Part shown: in pieces, positions 55,996 to 64,000 of the stretch | Position numbering within the stretch: position 1 is the stretch's first letter | How the letters are laid out: each line of letters opens with the position of its first letter | DNA from: Protonemura montana | Lineage: Eukaryota > Arthropoda > Insecta > Plecoptera > Nemouridae | Direction: 5' to 3' | Assembly (NCBI GenBank): GCA_947568835.1 | Contig: CANOQG010000003.1 | Location: 434,001 to 498,000 of the forward strand | Length of the DNA: 64,000 bases | Notes under the pieces: generated by a model | The model's database searches: none | What the model saw: the letters and a program-made list of their open reading frames with translations, nothing else | Told to the model about the DNA's origin: nothing | Position numbers and translations under genes: made by a program

Positions 55996-58900
55996 GGACC
56001 CCCTCCCCAGTGTCCCGTGTGCATCGCGGAACACGATACCACGGTCGCGAGACGTGCAGGAAAATGTACTCGACGGCCGGAGCGGGTGGTGACGATTGGA
56101 GCTGGTGTAGCGGCGTCGTCGCCCCGAGGAGGCAAGGGTGCCGAAGTGTTGTCGCCCCGCGGAGGTGGGGGTGCAACAGCGGTGTCGTTCACTGGAGGCG
56201 AGGGTGTAGCGGTGTCGTCGGGCAAAATGTAAGCTGGCTTCAGCCTGTCCACGGAAACGACGACCCTCTGCCCGCCGCGCATGATTGTGACACATTTGTC
56301 GTGGCGGGCAATGACCTCGAACGGTCCATCGTACGGTGGTTGCAGTGGTGTGCGCACCGCGTCATGGCGCACGAACACATGCGTGCATGTCGCCAGATCC
56401 TTGAACAGGAAAACCGCATGCTGACCGTGATGCGAGGGTTGCGCGGGGCGCAGCTTCTCCAGGTGTTGTCGCAGCTGGTCCACGTACGCCGAGGTAGCGT
56501 CTCGTGCCCCGGCTGAGGGCGCAAGGTACTCGCCGGGAAGACGAAGCGTAGCACCGTACACTAGTTCAGCTGATGTGGCTTTTAAGTCCTCCTTCCAGGC
56601 TGACCGTATTCCCAGTAACACCCAGGGAAGCACGTCCGTCCATTTGTCGTCCTCGTGGCACTTGATGGCCGCTTTCAGTTGCCGGTGGAGGCGCTCTACC
56701 ATTCCATTGGCCTGAGGGTGATGGGCTGTAGTATGCAGATGTGTCGAGCCGGTCAGATGGCTGAGGGATCGGAAAAGGCCCGACTCGAATTGACGTCCTT
56801 GATCTGTGGTTATGCGAAGCGGCGTGCCAAAGCGGGCTATCCATCCCGTAACCAAGGCAGTCGCTACCGTGTCCGCGGTTATGTCGGGGATTGGGATGGC
56901 TTCTGGCCACCGTGTGAACCGGTCGACGCACGTGAGCAGGTATCTAGACCCGTTTGAGACCGGCAGTGGTCCCACTAGGTCTATGTGTATGTGCTCGAAC
57001 CGGTTACTCGGTGCGGCAAACTGGTGGATCGGTGCCTTTGTGTGACGCGTCACCTTGGAACGTTGACACTGGAGGCATGTTCTCGCCCACTCCCTGCAGT
57101 CCTTGTTTATCGATGGCCAGACGTAGCGCTCCGCCACGAGCTTGCTGGTTGCCCGGACCCCGGGGTGAGACAGGCTGTGTAGGCTGTCGAACACCCTGCG
57201 TCGGAGCAATTCTGGCACGAATGGACGCTGCCGTGCCTGTGACGTGTCATATTGTAGACTGAGGTTGCTGCCATCCAACTGTCGGCTTCTCATCTGCAAG
57301 GACGTGTTGGAATGCAGAAAGTTGTTGAGCTCTGCGTCGTTCTGCTGTGCTCGTGCGATCTCTTCCTGACTTACTGGGGCTGCGACAGCCTCGACCCTGG
57401 AGAGGGCGTCGGCTACCGTGTTGTCCTTTCCCGGTATGTGCCGGATATCTGTCGTATACTGTCCAATTAGGTCCAGATGTCGAAACTGGCGCGGAGAGCA
57501 CTTCTCTGGGCGCTGCTTGAAAGCGAACGTAAGAGGCTTGTGGTCCGTATACACAGTGAAAGCCCGTGCCTCCACCATGTGTCTGAAAAATAGGACCGCC
57601 TCGTATATCGCCAGCAACTCGCGATCATATGCTCCATAGTTTTTCTGCGCTGCGTTGAGTTTGCGCGAGAAAAAGGCGAGCGGTTGCCAGCCGAGACTTG
57701 TGTGCTGCTGGAGTGCTGCGCCAATGCTGGTGTCGGAGGCGTCTGCTACGACCGCGAGTTCAGCGTTGATGTCCGGGTGGGCCAAAAGCGTGGCGTGGGC
57801 AAGGCTGCGTTTGCATGCCTCAAATGCGGTCTCCAGCTGCGGCGTCCATGAGATCGGCGTCTTCCCGGAGCTCTCAGCGCCCGCAAGCAGGTCGTTGAGG
57901 GGGGCTTGGAGCTTGGCTGCTGCAGGCAAAAAACGTCGGTAAAAATTTAGCATTCCAAGGAATTGGCGCAGCTGTTTGATGTTGGCTGGTTTCGCGAAGG
58001 AAGCTATTGCTTCCACTTTTTCCTTGGGGGGTCGGGTCCCGGAAGCGTTGACCGTGTACCCCAGGAACGTGACCTCCGGTTCACCTAACACGCACTTAGC
58101 GGAGTTCACCAAGACACCGTACTCGGAGAGTCGAGTGAAAAGCCGTCGAAGGTGCTCCTCGTGCTCGGCACGGTCGGTTGAGGCGACCAGAATGTCGTCT
58201 ATGTACGCGTAACAAAAATTGAGGCCCCGCAGCACCTCGTCCATGAATCTTTGGAACGTCTGAGCTGCGTTCCTCAACCCAAAGCTCATGTACGGAAACT
58301 CAAAAAGTCCGAACGGTGTGGTGAACGGTGTGGTGTTGAAAACACCGTCTTGTGGGCGAGTGCCTGAGCAAAATCCTGTATGTGGGGGACCGGATAGCGG
58401 TCCGGGATCGTGCGATCGTTGAGGGCCCGATAATCGCCGCACGGCCTCCACTGATCTTCTTTCTTTGGCACCAAATGTAGTGCTGCGGACCAACTACTGG
58501 CTGACCGTCGAGCGATGCCAGACTGTAGCATCATGTCGAACTCTCGCTTGGCAATCCGCAGACGGTCGGGGGCCAGGCGCCGTGGCTTGCACGCTGCCGG
58601 CTGGCCGGGCGTCGTGTGGATGTGGTGCACCGTGTGGTGTTTCACCTCGATCCGTGTCCCCGCGGGTCGAGTGATAGCGGGAAACTCGGCCAGAAGCGAA
58701 TAGTACACCGACCTGCCGTAAACTGCTTTCACATGATCAGGTTCCTTCGATGATGCCCGGCCGGATATGGTGAGCGACGTAACCTCGTCGGTGAGCCTCT
58801 GTTGGCGAATGTTTACCACGAGGTTGTAAAAAGACAGAAAATCGACGCCAATGATCGGTTGCGACACGTCGGCGATGACAAACTGCCACTCGAATGGTCG

Positions 58901-59942
58901 GCGCAGACCGAGGTCAAGGACTAGGCGGAAGGTGCCGTATGTAGCAATTATTGTGCCATTGGCTGCGAAAAGTTGGTAGTCTGTTTTCTGGCGTGGGCCC
59001 CCTACTTTAGACCGAGGGAAAACGCAAAGGTCCGATCCGGTGTCGACCAAAAATTGTAGTCGGGATTTAACGTCCGTGACGTACAAGCGGCGTGCGGACG
59101 GGCAGAAGTCCGCCGATGCTACTGTCTGCCCGCGAAGTTTTTTGATGAGAAATTGCACGGCTTCCTGCACTGCTTGGCCCGTTCCCCGTAGGTACGGTGG
59201 TACCAACACAGCTCCTCGTTCCGGGCGTCGCGATCCGGGGGCCTCCGGCGGCTCGTGGAGCGCGTGCGCGGCCTGTCGGCCGAGAGGGCCGCTAACTGGC
59301 GCGTCAAAGTGTCGAGCTGCGTCTGGACGTCGTTTGCTGGCGATGGGTCTACGCTCGCCACGTGTGGCGCAACTGTTGAGTTCTCGCTGATCCGGTCAGC
59401 GACCCCCGCCAAAACCTCCAGGTTCTGGTCCGCAGACGCCACCAGGATATCCTGCATGCGACCTGGCAGGCGACTTATCCACAGCGTCTGCATCAACTTG
59501 TCGGAGACCGCTCCTGCACCTAACTCGCGCAGGTGTCGCAGGAATTCCGATGGCGTCCGGTCACCGATCTCTTCACGCTGCAACAGGCGCTGGAGCTGCG
59601 CCTCTGGTGACGGCGATAACCGCGCTATTAACGCGTTCTTAATACAGTCATATTTGCCCTCGCTGGGCGGGGACAATATCACATCGCGCACGACCTTCGC
59701 CGCGGATTGTTCGAGGGCGCATACAACTGTGTGGAACTTCACTATGTCGCGCGAAATCGTCGCCGACGCGAAATGGCACTCTATCTGCGCGAACCACAAC
59801 GCCGGATCGTCCTTCCAGAACGGTGGCATATTCATACTCACACGCTCCACCACGGGGTCGGCCATCGCTATTGTTAATGCACACGCACCGCACACACCAC
59901 GCAACACTTTTCGCTTAAAAAATATCACGTCGGGGTCACCAC

Positions 59943-60208
59943 TGTGGAGGTGAGGGACGTATGGGGGCAATAAGGTGATGAGCCGTAGGAGTTATTTGCT
60001 TTATTAGCACTAGATGCACAGACACAATGGAGATGTAGTTCGATGCAGTCGGCGGGATCGGAGAAGGCGCGTTGTCTTCTCGTCGACCGGGTCGTGACTG
60101 CTTCCTCGTGGTCGGCTCCACTGCCGACCACTTTTTCACCCCCACGCGCATCCCGCCGTGCCGCGCCACCAGCGCGTGGTTTGAGGAGTGGCGGGTACAT
60201 CCCCCACA
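59943..60208 (-). repeat. 5' LTR of the gypsy-type element
   Basis: 266 bp, followed on its right by the GATT target duplication. It would hold the element's promoter. A minus-strand AATAAAG (plus CTTTATT, near 59999-60005) is a possible polyadenylation signal, present in both LTRs. Confidence 0.92.
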
Positions 60209-60389
60209 GATTCATGCAAGGATCAACTGTGTCGGATAGGTAGGATGCATTGTTCAGTTTTTAGACTGGTGCAATGCTATCATGCTTGGTGGTTAGTTGG
60301 TTTGACATTCCAAGATGGAATCGAGAAGAGAGAAACATGCAGTAAAAAGACCGACACGAAAGTAAGATTGTGACCTTAAAAAATTGCAA

Positions 60390-60735
60390 ACATGCAGATA
60401 GAAAACAGTAGGTTGCATAACTATTAACTACTTACTTACCAACTACTACTACTTACTACTTAGTAACTACTTTACTAAATCTATGATTTTTTTTTTGTTT
60501 TTTTGTTTTTTTGAACATGCATGACATGCAGATGGAAAACAGCAGGATGCATAACAATTAACTACTTACTAACCAACTACTACTACTTACTACTTAATCA
60601 CTACTTTACTAAATCTACGATATGTTTTTTTATTTATTTTTTGTTTTTTTGAACATGCATGACATGCAGATGGAAAACAGCAGGTTGCATTTCTAATACT
60701 ATTAGTTAGAAGTAACTACTTTACTAAATGTATGT
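60390..60735. repeat. ~135-bp T-rich tandem repeat, unit 4
   Basis: About 2.5 copies, the fewest of the four units. The second copy has the TGTTTTTTTATTTATTTT tail otherwise seen only in the last copies of unit 1. Confidence 0.92.
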
Positions 60736-61032
60736 ACAATATAATCTATCAATTAATGTACATGCATAATTGTCTAGCTCTGGGAGGAGCAGTTCCGTTA
60801 GAGTGTCCACATGCGAGCGCAATGGTCGTGAAGTTAAAGGGCTATGCGGCGTCCGGTGCTTTATACCTGCAGCAGAAAAGCGTGTCAGCATGGTGAAATA
60901 TATGGGAATTGGGTTGCTACCTGCCGTGCTAGTCACGGTTCCTGGTCTGCCCTACCTAGCCTTACTGAATTTAAATTTATCTAGGAAATGTTACCGCTAT
61001 TGCAAATGTAAGGGATAGTACAATGATAGGAT
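60736..61032 (-). other. RepHel 3' flank, unit 4
   Basis: Counterpart of 11706-12001. The minus-strand small frame (60724-60936) remains open. No firm function. Confidence 0.4.
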
Positions 61033-64000
61033 TTAGGAGGAGGAGGCGTCCATTGGAACTTCTTCATCCGCATCCGATACAGCGAGTTGACTAAGCGACT
61101 GCTCAAGGGCCTGCTGGTCAGCCTCTTGATAGCCACTACGCGAGGAAGGATCCGCTGCCTGGTGGTCCGGCGCATGAATCTCGAGCACCTCCTGGTACAC
61201 GATGTTCTTGGTGAAGGTGGTGTTGCTCGAGACGATCAACTTGCCCTGCGCCTCGTTACCGGCGACTGCCACGAAGATCGAGTCCAAAGAGCGAGCCCGA
61301 GAAAGCGCCACGTATAGCTGACCGTGTCCGAATACTGGTTTTTCTAAATGAATTCCCACCCTCTTTAAAGATTGACCCTGGGCTTTATTGATGGTCATGG
61401 CGAATGCCAGACGGATCGGAAACTGGCGCCTTGTCATCGTAAAGGGCATGCCAATGTCCGAGGGAGTTAGGTTGACTCTACATAGGAAAGTGCGTCGTCC
61501 CGCACAGCGCCCTCCGATGATCCTGCAGTCGATCACGTGCTCGTGGAGTGCAACAACGCTGAGTCGAGTCCCATTGCATAGGCCGGCTCTCACGTCGACG
61601 TTCCTCATGAGCATCACGATTGCATGAACTTTCAGACGAAGCTTGTGCGGTGGCATCCCGGATGGCGTTAATGAATTTAGATATTCTACGGGATAATCGG
61701 TGGCCAAAACGTCGCCATCTTCGCCTTCACTGACATCGACAGTGTCGGCGCTGAAGTATTCGAACACGTCACCTTCGAGGCGCTCAAGAACGTTGTCATT
61801 GATGTTCAAAGACTCCACGTTCTTCGGGCAGAGGATGGCATGGTCTTGCATCACGGCCATCTCGGCAGCACTAATGCTCGTGCCGAAGACGGCGTCAATG
61901 ACGCAGTCCACGACGCATTGGACAGGTAATGCGATGGTGTCATCCGGGAGGTGGCAGTCATTCAAAATCTCGCCGTTTCCGACACGCAAGAGCCACTCGA
62001 CAAACTCTACTTCGCCTGGGTTGGCGCGCATGTTCGCGCGCAGCTCGAGGGTGCGGAACAACGACCAAAGCGCGCCACGCTTAATGCATTGCTCGACAAT
62101 GGTCGTTCGGTTGCCATTTCGAACGACTGGGAGGCACTGCCTAAAATCCCCGCCGATAACGATCACCTTTCCGCCGAACGGACGCTCATCGTTTGTCACG
62201 TCTCTTAGCGTCCGCTCGATCACGTTCAGGGCCAGCAGAGGCGCCATGGGTCCTTCATCCAAGATGATGACCTTGGCCGCCCTCAGCGAAGCGCCCTCGG
62301 CGGAGTTGGGCTTCACGCCAGACGTGCTGTTTTCCACAATCGGAACAGGTAATCGAAATCGCGAGTGGCAGGTCCTCCCTCCCTTCAGTAACGTCGCCGC
62401 AATGCCCGTCCACGCGACGGCCACGGCTCGCTCGCCTCGGGCTCGCAGCGTGCTGATGAGGGTGTTGTATAGGAAGGTCTTCCCGCTGCCGCCCGGGCCG
62501 TCCAGGTAGAAGCACCTCTGCTCGGCGTTCGGGTCGTCGATTGCTGCCATCACCGCGTCGAATGCCACGCGCTGTCTGCCGTTGAGCTTCACCAAGTTCT
62601 CCTCGGCCTCTTCCCTTTCGGCGGTCTGGTCGAACTGCTCGTCGACAGCAACGATGACTGGCACTCGAGGCGCTGGCAAACCGATTTCGGCGTTGGTCAG
62701 GCGGTGTAGGGCAAGGACGGACTGGATGGAATTCAGGGCCAACTGTTCTGCCTCGATGGGGTCGTGTTCTCGGGCGAAATCTTCGCAGAAATCGCCCTTG
62801 AAACGCTCCCATAGAGACAGCGGGTCAAGAGGCTGACAGAACGCGCAAATGATAGCAAACAGCTGACGAAGTTCGTTTGGCATCTTTATAGCAACCGCCT
62901 CCTGCAGACATTTCTGCCACTCATCGTCGTCCATTAGCAGGTTGCGTGCGATGGCAGCTTCCTTGAAGGTAGCGTAAACCCTACCCTGGAACGTGCGCAC
63001 GTCCTCGAATGAGGTGGCGCCGGCGACGTGTAGCAAAAGGAGACGAAGATGGTATCGCTCGATCTGCCGGGGCGTCACGGAGTACATTCGGCTGATGATG
63101 GAGCCGGCACCTCGCTTTCGTGGCTTCCACGCTTTGCCCTCGAAACGGAAGTGGTACGGGATGTCGATGTACTTGTACTGCCGTGCCGCCGGGTTGCTAC
63201 TATTCAGCGCAAACCATGCCGTCAGCGTAGTCAGCGCAGCCCTGCCGCGTTCTGCTGCGGCTTCCTCGTCTCCAGGACGGAACGTGACCATGTGGTCACC
63301 CTCGAGGTGGATCGCCAAACGGATGATAGTGTGCGACTTTTCGTGCATTTCAAATCCGAAAATTCTCCACGCAGCCTCTTGGGGACTCACGTAGCGAGAG
63401 TCGATGAACTGTGAGACCTCGTCCCACACCAACTCTTGCTGGGCACCGTGCGCTGGACGTGGCTCATGATCGCCCTCCGCGGGGACAGAGACGCGGAGCT
63501 GGACCCTGGCACAGTCGTGACCTTTGTACACGTACTTGCACAGGTACTTGACCGTCTTCGCGGATCCACAGTGCTCGATGTTCAGGTGGCAGTCAAACTT
63601 GGAGCTTAAGTACTTGTTGTAAGGCACTACGTCTCGGTTGTCGACCACTCTTCCTGAGATGGTATGCGTCTGCCCGCTCTCTCGACGGCGATAGACGGTG
63701 AAACCCCCCTCGTTGACCACAGTCACATCTGTGAACGACTTGGGGAACTTCTTCTTACACTTTCCGTCCTCCATGCACACAGAGGACATGTTCCGAGCGC
63801 CGCACGGGCCGTGGATCATCGACGACACGATGACCTTGTGCAGTCTCTCCTCGGTCACCGGATCGGGCAACTCGGCACAGATAAGTGCGTCTACCTCCTC
63901 GGGAGTGCGGATCTTGTCCTCGTCGCGAAGGATTACCAGGATGTGAGCGTGAGGGAGTCCACGTTTTTGGAACTCGATCACGTGGAAGTGAGCCATGGGA
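61033..64000 (-). CDS. Helitron RepHel, copy 4, C-terminal part (cut by window end)
   Basis: Continuous frame from the stop to the window edge, corresponding to residues about 837-1824 of the full protein. It retains the HUH histidines, both tyrosines and all helicase motifs. It shares Leu1305 with copy 3 and has its own change at 1585 (C to F), in the stretch following the helicase core motifs. The N-terminal half lies outside the window, so it is not known whether the gene is complete. Confidence 0.95.
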   Translation of the reverse strand, partial: PMAHFHVIEFQKRGLPHAHILVILRDEDKIRTPEEVDALICAELPDPVTEERLHKVIVSSMIHGPCGARNMSSVCMEDGKCKKKFPKSFTDVTVVNEGGFTVYRRRESGQTHTISGRVVDNRDVVPYNKYLSSKFDCHLNIEHCGSAKTVKYLCKYVYKGHDCARVQLRVSVPAEGDHEPRPAHGAQQELVWDEVSQFIDSRYVSPQEAAWRIFGFEMHEKSHTIIRLAIHLEGDHMVTFRPGDEEAAAERGRAALTTLTAWFALNSSNPAARQYKYIDIPYHFRFEGKAWKPRKRGAGSIISRMYSVTPRQIERYHLRLLLLHVAGATSFEDVRTFQGRVYATFKEAAIARNLLMDDDEWQKCLQEAVAIKMPNELRQLFAIICAFCQPLDPLSLWERFKGDFCEDFAREHDPIEAEQLALNSIQSVLALHRLTNAEIGLPAPRVPVIVAVDEQFDQTAEREEAEENLVKLNGRQRVAFDAVMAAIDDPNAEQRCFYLDGPGGSGKTFLYNTLISTLRARGERAVAVAWTGIAATLLKGGRTCHSRFRLPVPIVENSTSGVKPNSAEGASLRAAKVIILDEGPMAPLLALNVIERTLRDVTNDERPFGGKVIVIGGDFRQCLPVVRNGNRTTIVEQCIKRGALWSLFRTLELRANMRANPGEVEFVEWLLRVGNGEILNDCHLPDDTIALPVQCVVDCVIDAVFGTSISAAEMAVMQDHAILCPKNVESLNINDNVLERLEGDVFEYFSADTVDVSEGEDGDVLATDYPVEYLNSLTPSGMPPHKLRLKVHAIVMLMRNVDVRAGLCNGTRLSVVALHEHVIDCRIIGGRCAGRRTFLCRVNLTPSDIGMPFTMTRRQFPIRLAFAMTINKAQGQSLKRVGIHLEKPVFGHGQLYVALSRARSLDSIFVAVAGNEAQGKLIVSSNTTFTKNIVYQEVLEIHAPDHQAADPSSRSGYQEADQQALEQSLSQLAVSDADEEVPMDASSS

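Larger units (their letters stand above)
55730..60208 (-). mobile_element. Gypsy-type (Metaviridae) LTR retrotransposon fossil
   Basis: A 4.48-kb element bounded by 266-bp LTRs with TGTGG...CCACA ends and a 4-bp GATT target duplication. Order on the minus strand: 5' LTR (right), primer-binding site starting TGGTGACCCC one base inside, Gag region (about 59.9-59.1 kb) with a Cys/His cluster, protease (D-T-G-S), reverse transcriptase (Y-I-D-D), RNase H, then integrase (H-H, C-x2-C and D/D/E type) to about 56.2 kb, and 3' LTR (left). Protease-RT-RNaseH-integrase order places it in the gypsy group. No envelope gene was seen. Gag and Pol lie in different frames, as is common in the family. It is nearly whole, with about one break in pol. 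The LTRs look identical, so it is young, and it occurs only in unit 4. Confidence 0.93.
55590..60334. repeat. 131-bp repeat, 2 copies, second split by the LTR element
   Basis: Copy 1 is 55590-55720. Copy 2 starts at 55721 and is interrupted after 9 bases. It resumes after the LTR element with a duplicated GATT (55726-55729 and 60209-60212) and runs to about 60334. Confidence 0.9.
54636..64000 (-). mobile_element. Helitron, unit 4 (interrupted, cut by window end)
   Basis: Fourth Helitron. A gypsy-type element is inserted in its 131-bp repeat. RepHel continues beyond the right edge, so its 5' half, promoter region and 41-bp array are not visible. Confidence 0.6.

Noticed and set aside
55830-59953. 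Plus-strand frames of up to 232 codons across the LTR element
   Set aside because: They lie opposite the Gag and Pol coding regions, show no recognisable domains and follow the codon structure of the other strand.
1-64000. Assembly duplication as the explanation for the repeated units
   Set aside because: The units differ in many independent ways (copy numbers, LTR insertion, LINE and array presence, scattered substitutions), which a simple assembly echo would not produce. Collapse or expansion of individual pentamer arrays cannot be excluded.

Overview
The window is a eukaryotic repeat region, most likely from an invertebrate animal and possibly an arthropod. I see no host gene, tRNA or rRNA. 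The evidence for an animal is the Helitron RepHel proteins, a gypsy-type LTR element whose Gag and Pol look like those of invertebrate elements, a LINE tail and extensive satellite DNA. The species cannot be named from sequence alone.

The window is a head-to-tail array of four very large repeat units, all in the same orientation. Each unit carries a Helitron on the minus strand with one long intact RepHel gene: 12002-17479, 28488-33962, 42657-48131, and 61033 to the window edge. Read left to right, a unit contains these modules. (1) A TATGC pentanucleotide array. (2) An AT-rich module, 'A'. (3) In units 1 and 2 only, a pentanucleotide array of the opposite orientation (TATGG/TATTC on the minus strand) holding a LINE fragment, followed by another A copy. 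(4) Module 'D'. (5) A 27-base GC-rich hairpin. (6) A 131-bp tandem repeat. (7) A ~135-bp T-rich tandem repeat. (8) RepHel. (9) A promoter-like upstream region with CRE and YY1-like motifs. (10) A 41-bp minisatellite of about 32 copies. (11) A short piece of A, then the next TATGC array.

The RepHel copies are almost identical: five substitutions and one indel separate copies 1 and 2 over about 1825 residues. The non-coding modules differ mainly in copy number and in presence or absence. The 131-bp repeat is present 4, 3, 1 and 2 times. The opposite-strand array and LINE are missing from units 3 and 4. The fourth TATGC array is a mosaic of the third and second. This pattern fits recent tandem amplification with unequal exchange through the shared repeats. 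A young gypsy-type element (55730-60208) then inserted into a 131-bp repeat of unit 4 only.

The coding content is therefore one transposon protein repeated four times, a LINE C-terminus fragment twice, and one LTR element. Long 'ORFs' in the pentanucleotide arrays arise because the pentamers contain no stop codons; they are not genes. Exact Helitron termini could not be fixed by eye, and module boundaries are good to roughly 10-30 bases.
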